Source: Nocardia sp. NBC_00416 (GTDB lineage Bacteria > Actinomycetota > Actinomycetes > Mycobacteriales > Mycobacteriaceae). From it: a stretch of DNA of 64,000 nucleotides. This document shows positions 50,861 to 59,556 of the stretch, one piece after another; positions within the stretch are counted from its first letter, which is position 1, and each line of letters starts with the position of its first letter. Location: positions 6,450,501 to 6,514,500 of the forward strand of contig NZ_CP107932.1 of NCBI RefSeq assembly GCF_036032445.1, written 5' to 3'. The position numbers were made by a program, and so were the translations under genes. The notes under the pieces were generated by a model. The model ran no database searches and had not been told where the DNA came from. It saw nothing but the letters and a program-made list of their open reading frames with translations.

Positions 50861-52903
50861 ATGTCGTCAGCCCAGGCTCCCGCCGCCGTTTCCGTCACCG
50901 AGGCCGGTCGGCCCGGTGGACCGGCGGCTGTTCCGGCGGTGCTGACCGTGGTGGCCGGTGCGCTCGCGGCGCTGGTATCGGCCCTGGTGGTGGCTCTTTC
51001 CGCGGCACAGGCCCTGGGCCTGCTGGGGATCCCCGATCCGGGCCCGCTGACCACCTACGGCTTGCCCGCGATGCGGGCGCTGTCGGATCTGTTCGCGGCC
51101 TTCACCGTGGGCTCGCTGTTGTTCGCGGCCTTCCTGATCCCACCGCAGCGGGGCGGGCTCCTCGACACCGGCGGCTACCGGGCGGTGCGGCGGGCATCGA
51201 TCACGGCGGGAGTCTGGGCCCTGTGCGCCGCGTTGCTGGTGCCGCTGACCGTGTCCGACACCACCGGGCGCCCGGTCACCGAGATCCTCGCGCCCCAGGA
51301 TCTGTGGGCCGCTGTCGACGAGATCGAACTGGCGGGCACGTGGCGGCTGACCGCGATCGCGGCACTGGTGCTGGCGATCGCCTGCCGGCTGGCGCTGCGC
51401 TGGGGCTGGACGCCGGTGCTCTTCGCGGGATCGATCGCGGCGATGATGCCGCTGGCGCTGACCGGCCACTCCGCCTCCGGCGGGGCGCACGATGTGGCCA
51501 CCAACAGCCTGATCCTGCATCTGATCGCCGCGGCGGTCTGGGTCGGCGGACTGAGCGCCCTGCTCGTCCACGCGCTGCGCGACGGCACGTATACGGGGCT
51601 TGCGGCCCGGCGCTTCTCCGCGGTGGCCCTGGTGTCCTTCGTGGTGCTCGCGGTGAGTGGGGTCGCCAACGCTTGGGTCCGAGTGCCCTGGAACGAACTG
51701 TTCACCACGACCTACGGGCGGCTCGTGCTGGCCAAGGCGGTCGCGCTGGTGGTTCTGGGCGTCTTCGGCTGGTTCCAACGGAGGGCCGCGCTGCCGGCGC
51801 TGGCCGCCGACCCGGACGACCGACGGGCGCTGGCCCGGTTCGCGAGCGTGGAAATGCTCGTCTTCGCCGCCACGATGGGTCTGGCCGTCGGGCTGGGTCG
51901 CACCCCGCCACCGGCGCCGACCAGCGTGCCCACTCCGATGGAGGTGGAACTGGGCTACAACCTGGACGGTCCGCCGACGGTGGCGCGGCTGCTGTTCGAC
52001 TGGCGGTTCGACCTGATCTTCGGCACGCTCGCCATCGTGCTGGCGGTGCTGTATCTACTGGGCGTTCGGCGGTTGCGGGCGCGCGGTGACGTCTGGCCGG
52101 TGGGCCGGACGGTCGCCTGGCTGCTCGGCTGCGCGGTTCTGCTCTTCACCACCTCGTCCGGCGTCGGCCGATACGCACCCGCCATGTTCAGCGTCCACAT
52201 GGGCGCGCATATGGCGCTGTCCATGCTGACACCGATACTGCTGGCCCTGGGCGGTGTGGTGACGCTGGCGCTGCGCGCGCTGCCACCGGCGGGCCGGACC
52301 GGGGCCCCGGGGCCCCGGGAGTGGATCCTGGCGGCGGTGCACAACCCGGTATCCCGGTTCCTCACCCATCCGATCGTCGCTTCGGTCGTTTTCGTGGCCG
52401 GTTTCTACGCCCTGTACCTGGGCGGGATCTTCGATGCCTTCGCGGACTCCCATACCGCTCATCTGCTGATGAATCTGCATTTCCTGGTCAGCGGATACCT
52501 CTTCTACTGGGTGGTGATCGGAATCGATCCGAAGCCGCGCCGGGTGGAGCCGCTCACCCGGCTGGCGATGGTCTTCGGATCGCTGCCGTTCCACGCCTTC
52601 TTCGGTGTGGTGCTGATGGGGATGAGCACGGTGCTCGCCGGGTGGTTCTATCGCAGCCTCGACCTGAGCTGGCCTGTCGATCTGCTGGGCGACCAGCGCA
52701 CCGGCGGCAGCCTGGCGTGGGCCACCGGCGAGGTGCCGCTGGTGCTGGTGATGCTGGCGCTACTGATCCAGTGGTCGCGCAGCGACGCGCGCCTCGCGCG
52801 GCGCACCGACCGCGCCGCCGAACGCGACGACAACGCGGACCTCGCCGCGCACAACGCCATGTTCGCCGAATTGGCCAAGCGAGATCGGGCAGTAGGTAGA
52901 TGA
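50861..52903 (+). CDS. CopD-CtaG fusion: copper resistance/cytochrome c oxidase assembly membrane protein
   Basis: A 680-residue polytopic protein. The N-terminal half (about residues 30-345, eight or more TMs) contains a CopD domain (LTGHSASGGAHDVATNSLILHLIAAAVWVGGLSALLVH ~205-245; VSGVANAWVRVPW). The C-terminal half (about 380-645) is a caa3-type CtaG domain (FSVHMGAHMALSMLTPILLALGGVVTLAL; HTAHLLMNLHFLVSGYLFYW; PFHAFFGVVLMG) with conserved His residues for copper. It is proposed to import or handle copper for terminal oxidase assembly. The stop overlaps the next start by 4 nt (ATGA). Confidence 0.92.
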   Translation: MSSAQAPAAVSVTEAGRPGGPAAVPAVLTVVAGALAALVSALVVALSAAQALGLLGIPDPGPLTTYGLPAMRALSDLFAAFTVGSLLFAAFLIPPQRGGLLDTGGYRAVRRASITAGVWALCAALLVPLTVSDTTGRPVTEILAPQDLWAAVDEIELAGTWRLTAIAALVLAIACRLALRWGWTPVLFAGSIAAMMPLALTGHSASGGAHDVATNSLILHLIAAAVWVGGLSALLVHALRDGTYTGLAARRFSAVALVSFVVLAVSGVANAWVRVPWNELFTTTYGRLVLAKAVALVVLGVFGWFQRRAALPALAADPDDRRALARFASVEMLVFAATMGLAVGLGRTPPPAPTSVPTPMEVELGYNLDGPPTVARLLFDWRFDLIFGTLAIVLAVLYLLGVRRLRARGDVWPVGRTVAWLLGCAVLLFTTSSGVGRYAPAMFSVHMGAHMALSMLTPILLALGGVVTLALRALPPAGRTGAPGPREWILAAVHNPVSRFLTHPIVASVVFVAGFYALYLGGIFDAFADSHTAHLLMNLHFLVSGYLFYWVVIGIDPKPRRVEPLTRLAMVFGSLPFHAFFGVVLMGMSTVLAGWFYRSLDLSWPVDLLGDQRTGGSLAWATGEVPLVLVMLALLIQWSRSDARLARRTDRAAERDDNADLAAHNAMFAELAKRDRAVGR

Positions 52904-53868
52904 CCGAGCAGAAAACCCCGCTGACACCTGTGCAACCGTTCCGGCGTATCTACCGGTCGGATGTGCGGGCGGCGCGCCGCCGCCTGAACGGCCGCATCCG
53001 GAAGACGCCGGTGTTCCATACCGCCGTGCCCGGGCCCACCGGGCCGGTACCGGTCACCCTGAAGCTCGAATATCTCCAGCACGGCGGGACGTTCAAGGTG
53101 CGCGGCAGCTACAACGCACTGCTGTCGGAGCGGGTGTGTCCCGAACACGTCGTGATCGCGTCGGGTGGAAACGCCGGTATCGCGGCCGCGCTGGCCGCCG
53201 CCGGGTTGGGCAAGACGTGCACGGTCGTGGTCCCGGAGTCGGCGCCGCATACGAAAGTGGCCGCCATGTGGTCGCACGGCGCCGAGGTGCGGTGGTACGG
53301 AACCACCTACGCCGAAGCGTACGAGCATGCCTGTGAGATCACCGCCGAGCGGGGTGCGCTGCAATTGCACGCCTACGATCTGCCCGCGGTGGTCGCCGGG
53401 GCCGGGGTGATCGAGCTGGAGATCGAGGAACAGGTCCGGGGCCGGCCGCCGGTTCTGGTCGCGGTCGGTGGCGGTGGGTTGATCGGTGGTATCGCGGCGG
53501 CCGGCGGCCGGCGCCGCGAGATCGTCGGTGTCGAACCCGAAGGGATTCCGACGCTGCATGCCGCGCTGGCGGCGGGGAAGGCGGTGGATGTCGGGGTGTC
53601 GAGCATTACGGCCGACGCCCTGGGCGCTTCGCGGATCGGGGAGATCGCGCTCGATGTGGCCCGGCGTTACGGTGTGCGGTCGACTCTGGTCACCGATGAC
53701 GCGATCACCGACGCCCGGGACTATCTGTGGCGCGAGTTCCGGATCGTGGTCGAGCTGGCGGGGGCGGTGGCGCTGGCGGCGATTCTCAGCGGTGTCTACG
53801 TGCCGCGCGAGGGGGAGCGGCCGGTGGTGGTGCTGTGCGGGGCGAATACCGAACTTCCCGTCCTCTGA
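52900..53868 (+). CDS. Threonine/serine dehydratase-like PLP enzyme
   Basis: A 322-residue fold-type II PLP enzyme. The Schiff-base lysine lies in GGTFKVRGSYNALL (~63-76), SGGNAGIAAALAAA (~87) binds the phosphate, and VGGGGLIGGIAAA (~189) is the glycine loop. It lacks the C-terminal ACT-like regulatory domain of biosynthetic IlvA, so it resembles catabolic dehydratases or serine racemases. It is translationally coupled to the CopD-CtaG gene although no functional link is obvious. Product: 2-oxobutyrate or pyruvate plus ammonia, by family inference. Confidence 0.88.
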   Translation: MTEQKTPLTPVQPFRRIYRSDVRAARRRLNGRIRKTPVFHTAVPGPTGPVPVTLKLEYLQHGGTFKVRGSYNALLSERVCPEHVVIASGGNAGIAAALAAAGLGKTCTVVVPESAPHTKVAAMWSHGAEVRWYGTTYAEAYEHACEITAERGALQLHAYDLPAVVAGAGVIELEIEEQVRGRPPVLVAVGGGGLIGGIAAAGGRRREIVGVEPEGIPTLHAALAAGKAVDVGVSSITADALGASRIGEIALDVARRYGVRSTLVTDDAITDARDYLWREFRIVVELAGAVALAAILSGVYVPREGERPVVVLCGANTELPVL

Positions 53869-54311
53869 CCTCGGACAGCTGATCGGCTCGCGGCCGGACT
53901 CGGCCGAGAGGTCCGCGGGAGAGCTTCCCGGACAACAGGTTCCGCCGATCGATTCCGGATCGCCTCGGGTCCGGGTGCGAGCCGGCTCTGCGTGACCGGG
54001 TGAGCGATCATCGGGCAACCGGCGAGCATCGGGTCCGGTGCGGGGACGAATCCGGCCGCGGCGGGGTCGGGAGCCACGTGGTGCGCGGGTGCCGGAGCGG
54101 GCCGTTGTGCCGTCGCCACCGATCGGCAGGCTCCGACCGGAGACCGGATCCGAGCTGTCCAGCACGGACACGGCTGCCGGACGCGGCGACGGAATATCGA
54201 TTGAAATCGGTCGAAATGTCCGTATTCCATTCGGTGGCGCGGAGTGAATTCATCGCTTTCATCGGCCGCGGACCCATGCAGACAAAGGTCCAGTTGCTTA
54301 GACTCGTGCGG
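53869..54311. other. Intergenic region before the LAL regulator
   Basis: 443 nt. It is GC-rich first, then AT-richer near 54190-54260, consistent with a promoter. Frames running through it lack family similarity. The only signal I can support is the -10 box at its end. Confidence 0.4.
54299..54304 (+). promoter_or_regulatory. -10 box for the LAL regulator gene
   Basis: TAGACT, 7 nt before GTG 54312. It favours this start over in-frame starts at 54000 and 54276. Confidence 0.45.
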
Positions 54312-57104
54312 GTGCAGCAATCTCTCGCGACAGTGTTCGTCGGTCGCGACGCCGAGATGGCGGCTCTGGTGTCTCGCGGCCGGACGGCCGCCGCGGGGCA
54401 CGGGGCCGTCGTATTGGTCGAAGGCGAAGCCGGTATCGGCAAGACGACATTGCTGAGCGCGGTCGAACAACGTTTTCCGAATCTGGGCCTGCAGGTGCGC
54501 ACAACCTGTGCGCGCGAACTCCAGCAGGATGTCCCGTTCGCCGCGGTCGCGTCCTGGCTCATGGCCGATGCCGCGCAATCCGACGCCGACCCCGATCCGA
54601 TCCGGTTGTTGCTCGGGGGCGCGGAGCAGGCCGGTGACGCCGCCGCCACGCACGAATTCGCCCTGGCCGAAGTCCTGCTCGAGCACATCTCCGACTGGTG
54701 CTCGGCAGGGCCGGTTGCACTGATCCTCGACGATATCCACTGGGCCGATCGCTCGAGTCTGGCTGTCCTGCACCGGCTGTGCACATTGTCCGGCCGGTTG
54801 CCGCTGCTGCTGGTGCTCGCGATGCGACCCCGTACCGCCGATCCGATCTTCGCGGCGTTGACGGCCGCGTTGTCCGCCTGCGGCGCGTCCACCATCCGGC
54901 TCGGCGCGCTGCCCGAAGCCGCCGCGGCGAGCATGGTGCGGCAGATGGTCGGCGCGGCACCGCATCCGGCGTTGCTGCGGCAGGTCGCCGGAGCGGACGG
55001 TAATCCGCTGCACATCACCGAACTGGTCGCCACCTCGATCCGGGATACGACGGAGATCCCGGACGGGACCGCAGCCGAGCGCGACGCGCCACCGGCCGCC
55101 TCGCTGGCCGAGGCGATCTGGCGACGTCTGGAATTCCTGTCGCGTTCGACCCGCGACCTGCTGCCCATGGCCGCCGCCCTGGGGCCGAAGGTCGATGTGG
55201 TGGAACTCGCGACAGTCCTGGACAGCCACATCATGGAGGTGTGGAGCGCGGCCACCGAGGCGATGGACGCCGACCTGCTCGTCAAGGTCGATTCCGAACT
55301 CGTCTTCCGCCACGATCTGATCCGCCATGTGCTGGCCGACCGGTTGCCGGCATCGCTGCGCTCGGATCTGCTGCGCCGGGCCGGGCGGGTCCTGCAGACG
55401 ACCGGCGCGCCGATCGAGCGGGTCGCCTACTACTTGTCGATCGGTGGACGCGAACTGGAGCCGGCGAGTCTGCAGTGGTTGCTCTCGGTCGGCGATCCGC
55501 TGATCGTGCGCGCGCCGGAACTGGCCATGCGGCTGCTCACCCGAATCGTGGACACCGCGGGCCTCGACGACGCGACCCGTGGCGCCCTGATCCGGATGCG
55601 GACCCGCGCGCTGCTGTGGAACGGCCGGGCGGAGCAGGCAGAGGCCACCCTGCGCGCCGCGCTGCGGCACCGGCCCGAGCATTCCGACGATCCCGGGCTG
55701 CGCTGGCTGCTGGCCCAGGTATGTCATGCCCAGGGGCAATTGGCCGAGGCCGTTCTGGTCGCCGAGACAGCGTTGCGCACGCTGCCTCTCGACGATTCGG
55801 ACGCGGCTCGATTCCTGGGTCTGTGCGCCCTGGACAACTTCTTCCTCGAGCGGTTCGGCGAGGCGGAGCAGGCGGGCCGGCGCGCGGTCACGCTGGGCCG
55901 GCGGGCGGGTAACTCCCTGGCGACGGGATACGGCCTGATGGCGCTCGGCGCGGTCAGCTACACGCAGGGCCGTCTCGATGAAGCGCTGGGGCTCAGCGAA
56001 CAGTCCCTGGATGTCCTGCAAGAGGGGGCCGGATCGGATCAGATCGACCCGTATGTGCTGTATGCGCACTGTCTGATCGAACTCGACCGGACAGCCGCGG
56101 CCGAGGAGGCGCTGCAGACCGCGATCGGCCACAACCGCCGCGTGCACGGCGTCTACCTGGGCCCCAACCTGCTGGCCAAGGCGCGGATGTTCCTACTGAG
56201 CGGACGATGGGACGAAGCGATCGCCGAATGCGAGGCGTGCCTGGAGGTGCCCGATGTGCTCGGCTACGCCCCGGTCGCCCGGAGCATGCTGGCGTTGATC
56301 AATATCCATCGCGGCGCGTCCGTTGCCGGTGATCCGCCGCCCCCCGACAGCCGGTTGGGCAGCTTGGGGTACGGGTACGTCCATACGTGGGTGACCGCGC
56401 TGACCCACGAAACCCGCGGGCAGCCCGAACCCGCCCTGCGGATGCTCGTCGCCGCCCACACGGACCTGGCGCAGGGAATGAGCGCCTCGACACTGCACTA
56501 CATCGTGCCCGATATCGCCCGGTTGGCATTCGACGCCGGAGACCAGGAAGCGCTGCGTCTCGCCCGGCAGGCCGCGGACCACCTGGTATCGACCCAGTCG
56601 ACGACTTCCCGCAACGGCATCGCGCTGCTGTGCCGTGGGCTGGCCGAACAGGATCCGGATGATCTCGCCGCCGCCGCGCGCGAGTTCGGTCGGTGCGAAT
56701 GGCCGCTCTACCGGGCTCAGGCCTACGAAAACGCCGCGGTCGTGCTGGCCGCCGGTGGTCGAAATGCGGATGCCCGCGACGCGCTGGAGTCCGCCGTGCA
56801 GTTGTACACCGGGCTGGGCGCGTCGTGGGATTGCGCCCGGGCGGTGGCGCGGATCCGGCGTTACGGGATCCGCCGAGGTGTGCGGGGACCGCGCAACCGG
56901 CCGAAATCGGGTTGGGCTTCGTTGACCGAGACCGAACGGGCGGTGGCGGTCCAGGTGGCGGAGGGCTGCTCGAACGCCGATATCGCGGCACAGATGTTCC
57001 TGTCGCGGCGGACCGTCCAATCGCATGTGTCCAGCATTCTCGCCAAACTCGGCGTGCACTCACGACGGGAGATCGCCGCGGCCATGCCGGCCTCCTCGCG
57101 GTGA
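54312..57104 (+). CDS. Large ATP-binding LuxR-family (LAL) transcriptional regulator
   Basis: A 930-residue STAND-type regulator. N-terminal AAA domain: FVGRDAEMAAL, Walker A EGEAGIGKTTLL (~36-47), Walker B VALILDDIHWADRSS (~135-149). A long helical TPR-like middle follows (~400-860). The C-terminal LuxR HTH (LTETERAVAVQVAEGCSNADIAAQMFLSRRTVQSHVSSILAKLGVHSRREIA, ~873-924) binds DNA. LALs often control secondary metabolite or catabolic clusters, but no such cluster lies beside it. The GTG start is set by the TAGACT box and by the conserved VFVGRDAE N-terminus. Confidence 0.9.
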   Translation: MQQSLATVFVGRDAEMAALVSRGRTAAAGHGAVVLVEGEAGIGKTTLLSAVEQRFPNLGLQVRTTCARELQQDVPFAAVASWLMADAAQSDADPDPIRLLLGGAEQAGDAAATHEFALAEVLLEHISDWCSAGPVALILDDIHWADRSSLAVLHRLCTLSGRLPLLLVLAMRPRTADPIFAALTAALSACGASTIRLGALPEAAAASMVRQMVGAAPHPALLRQVAGADGNPLHITELVATSIRDTTEIPDGTAAERDAPPAASLAEAIWRRLEFLSRSTRDLLPMAAALGPKVDVVELATVLDSHIMEVWSAATEAMDADLLVKVDSELVFRHDLIRHVLADRLPASLRSDLLRRAGRVLQTTGAPIERVAYYLSIGGRELEPASLQWLLSVGDPLIVRAPELAMRLLTRIVDTAGLDDATRGALIRMRTRALLWNGRAEQAEATLRAALRHRPEHSDDPGLRWLLAQVCHAQGQLAEAVLVAETALRTLPLDDSDAARFLGLCALDNFFLERFGEAEQAGRRAVTLGRRAGNSLATGYGLMALGAVSYTQGRLDEALGLSEQSLDVLQEGAGSDQIDPYVLYAHCLIELDRTAAAEEALQTAIGHNRRVHGVYLGPNLLAKARMFLLSGRWDEAIAECEACLEVPDVLGYAPVARSMLALINIHRGASVAGDPPPPDSRLGSLGYGYVHTWVTALTHETRGQPEPALRMLVAAHTDLAQGMSASTLHYIVPDIARLAFDAGDQEALRLARQAADHLVSTQSTTSRNGIALLCRGLAEQDPDDLAAAAREFGRCEWPLYRAQAYENAAVVLAAGGRNADARDALESAVQLYTGLGASWDCARAVARIRRYGIRRGVRGPRNRPKSGWASLTETERAVAVQVAEGCSNADIAAQMFLSRRTVQSHVSSILAKLGVHSRREIAAAMPASSR

Positions 57105-57250
57105 GGGCGGCCGAGTGGTAGCCGTTCTTTCCACAAGCTCGCTCGACGGCCGGAGTTGTCCACAGATCTCGTTCGCCACGTCCGCAGTCCTGCGGAGCGG
57201 GCCACGATGAGCATGTTCGGCGACTTGCCGGGCGCGACGAAGGGGTGGAC

Positions 57251-57751
57251 ATGTACGAAGCAGTGGCGACCGTGGTCGGTACCGTGGTGACCGAGCCGGT
57301 GAAGCGCGACCTGCCCAGTGGAGAGCAGATGCTCAGCTTCCGGCTGGCGAGCACCGCGCGGCGGTTCGATCGCGAATCCGGCGAGTGGGTGGACAATGGG
57401 ATGCTGTTCCTCACGGTGAGCTGCTGGCGGCGGCTCGTGGCCGGGGTGGACGCGTCGATCCACCGGGGCGACCCGGTGATCGTGCAGGGACAACTCCGGT
57501 CGAACGAATATCGCACCCGGGACGGCGCCGAACGCCGTGATCTGGAGATGCGGGCGCATACCGTGGGGCCGGATCTCACGCGCTGCACCGCTCGAGTAGT
57601 GCGTAGGCGCCCCGGGCACGCGCCGGTGGCCGGGAATATATCCGCCGGTCCGGACGCTGCGTCTGCCGAAACCGGGGTGGCGGGGGAACAGGACGATCAG
57701 GTGGTCGAGCAGTCGGCGCGGGACAATGTGCCCGTGAACGCCGACGTGTGA
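57251..57751 (+). CDS. ssb: Single-stranded DNA-binding protein (second Ssb type)
   Basis: A 166-residue protein with an N-terminal OB fold (MYEAVATVVGTVVTEPVKRD; MLFLTVSCWRRLVAGVDASIHRGDPVIVQGQLRSNEY). The C-terminal tail does not end in the acidic DDIPF-type motif, so it resembles the accessory SsbB-type proteins rather than the essential replicative Ssb. GAAGGGG precedes ATG 57251. The order ssb, ettA-like ABC-F, gdh is conserved with mycobacteria (Rv2478c-Rv2476c, from memory). Confidence 0.88.
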   Translation: MYEAVATVVGTVVTEPVKRDLPSGEQMLSFRLASTARRFDRESGEWVDNGMLFLTVSCWRRLVAGVDASIHRGDPVIVQGQLRSNEYRTRDGAERRDLEMRAHTVGPDLTRCTARVVRRRPGHAPVAGNISAGPDAASAETGVAGEQDDQVVEQSARDNVPVNADV

Positions 57752-57773
57752 AACCGCATCGATGTGTGACGGA

Positions 57774-57779
57774 TAGGGT
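57774..57779 (+). promoter_or_regulatory. -10 box for leaderless ettA mRNA
   Basis: TAGGGT, 7 nt before ATG 57787. Confidence 0.6.
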
Positions 57780-57786
57780 GATCGCT

Positions 57787-59463
57787 ATGGCTGAGTTCAT
57801 CTACCAAATGAAGAAGGTTCGTAAGGCGCACGGCGACAAGGTCGTGCTCGACGATGTCACCTTGAACTTCCTTCCCGGCGCCAAGATCGGCGTTGTCGGT
57901 CCGAACGGCGCCGGTAAATCCAGCGTACTGAAGATCATGGCCGGATTGGACCAGCCGAACAACGGCGAGGCCTTTCTCGCGCCGGGCGCCAGCGTCGGGA
58001 TCCTGCAGCAGGAACCGCCGCTGAACGAGGAGAAGACGGTCCGCGGCAATGTCGAGGAGGGGCTCGGCGAGATCAAGGTCAAACTCGACCGGTTCAACGA
58101 GATCGCCGAACTCATGGCCACCGACTACTCCGACGAGCTCATGGACGAGATGGGCAAATTGCAGGAGGACCTGGATCACGCCGACGCGTGGGATCTGGAC
58201 TCCCAGCTGGAGCAGGCGATGGACGCCCTGCGCTGCCCGCCGCCGGAAGAGCCGGTCACCAACCTGTCCGGTGGTGAGCGTCGCCGGGTGGCGCTGTGCA
58301 AGCTGCTGCTGAGCAAACCCGATCTGCTGCTGCTCGACGAACCCACCAACCACCTCGACGCCGAGAGCGTGCTCTGGCTCGAGCAGTTCCTGGGCCGGTA
58401 CCCGGGCGCTGTCCTGGCGGTCACCCACGATCGGTACTTCCTCGACAATGTCGCCGGCTGGATCCTCGAACTCGACCGCGGCCGGGCCATCGGCTACGAG
58501 GGCAACTACTCCACTTACCTGGAGAAGAAGGCCGAACGGCTCGCGGTCCAGGGCAAGAAGGACCAGAAGCTGCAGAAGCGGCTCAAGGACGAACTCGCCT
58601 GGGTGCGGTCCGGCGCCAAGGCCCGACAGGCCAAGAACAAGGCGCGCCTGGGCCGGTACGAGGAGATGGCCGCCGAGGCCGAGAAGATGCGGAAGCTGGA
58701 TTTCGAAGAGATTCAGATCCCGGCCGGGCCGCGGCTGGGCAGCGTTGTGGTCGAGGTCGAGAATCTGGACAAGGGCTTCGGCGACCGGCAGCTCATCAAG
58801 GATCTGTCGTTCACGTTGCCGCGCAACGGCATCGTCGGTGTCATCGGCCCCAACGGCGTCGGTAAGACCACCCTGTTCAAGACCATCGTCGGGCTGGAGG
58901 AGCCGGACAGCGGCACGGTCCGGGTCGGCGAGACCGTACAGCTCAGCTACGTCGACCAGACCCGCGCGGGTATCGATCCCAACAAAACCGTGTGGCAGAT
59001 CGTTTCGGACGGACTCGACTACATCGAGGTGGGCCAGCAGGAAATGCCGTCGCGGGCCTATGTGAGCGCGTTCGGTTTCAAGGGTCCCGACCAGCAGAAG
59101 GCGGCCGGCGTGCTCTCCGGCGGTGAACGCAACCGGTTGAACCTGGCGCTCACCCTCAAGCAGGGCGGCAACCTGATCCTGCTCGACGAGCCCACCAACG
59201 ATCTGGACGTCGAGACCCTCGGCTCGCTGGAGAACGCACTGGAGCATTTCCCGGGTTGCGCCGTGGTCATTTCCCACGACCGGTGGTTCCTGGACCGCAC
59301 CTGTACGCATATCCTCGCTTGGGAAGGTGACGCCGACAACGAAGCCAAATGGTTCTGGTTCGAGGGCAACTTCGAGGCCTACGAGGCCAACAAGATCGAG
59401 CGCCTCGGTTCGGAAGCCGCGCGGCCGCATCGAGTGACACATCGCAAGCTGACCCGCGGGTAA
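57787..59463 (+). CDS. ettA: Energy-dependent translational throttle protein EttA (ABC-F)
   Basis: A 558-residue housekeeping ABC-F protein. It starts AEFIYQMKKVRKAHGDKVVLDDV, the EttA signature. Cassette 1 has GPNGAGKSS (~40), LSGGERRRVALC (~160) and LLLDEPTNHLDA. The linker (~245-310, QKLQKRLKDELAWVRSGAKARQAKNKARL) holds the P-site tRNA-interaction motif. Cassette 2 has GPNGVGKTT (~353), LSGGERNRLNLA (~445) and LLDEPTNDLDV. EttA binds the ribosomal E site and gates entry into elongation according to ATP/ADP. It is distinct from the ABC-F at 9772-11412, which is a divergent paralogue with a different start. Confidence 0.96.
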   Translation: MAEFIYQMKKVRKAHGDKVVLDDVTLNFLPGAKIGVVGPNGAGKSSVLKIMAGLDQPNNGEAFLAPGASVGILQQEPPLNEEKTVRGNVEEGLGEIKVKLDRFNEIAELMATDYSDELMDEMGKLQEDLDHADAWDLDSQLEQAMDALRCPPPEEPVTNLSGGERRRVALCKLLLSKPDLLLLDEPTNHLDAESVLWLEQFLGRYPGAVLAVTHDRYFLDNVAGWILELDRGRAIGYEGNYSTYLEKKAERLAVQGKKDQKLQKRLKDELAWVRSGAKARQAKNKARLGRYEEMAAEAEKMRKLDFEEIQIPAGPRLGSVVVEVENLDKGFGDRQLIKDLSFTLPRNGIVGVIGPNGVGKTTLFKTIVGLEEPDSGTVRVGETVQLSYVDQTRAGIDPNKTVWQIVSDGLDYIEVGQQEMPSRAYVSAFGFKGPDQQKAAGVLSGGERNRLNLALTLKQGGNLILLDEPTNDLDVETLGSLENALEHFPGCAVVISHDRWFLDRTCTHILAWEGDADNEAKWFWFEGNFEAYEANKIERLGSEAARPHRVTHRKLTRG

Positions 59464-59556
59464 CGCCGCGGAATTTTTCCCGCTGCCCAGGTTCGGGACT
59501 ACCCTCGGGAATCGGTGTCGGTGTGTCCGAAACAACCGCATTCAAGGGAGTGGGAA

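Noticed and set aside
54000..54311. Longer LAL regulator starting at GTG 54000 or ATG 54276
   Set aside because: The added residues are not family-like, and the -10 box with 7-nt spacing marks GTG 54312.
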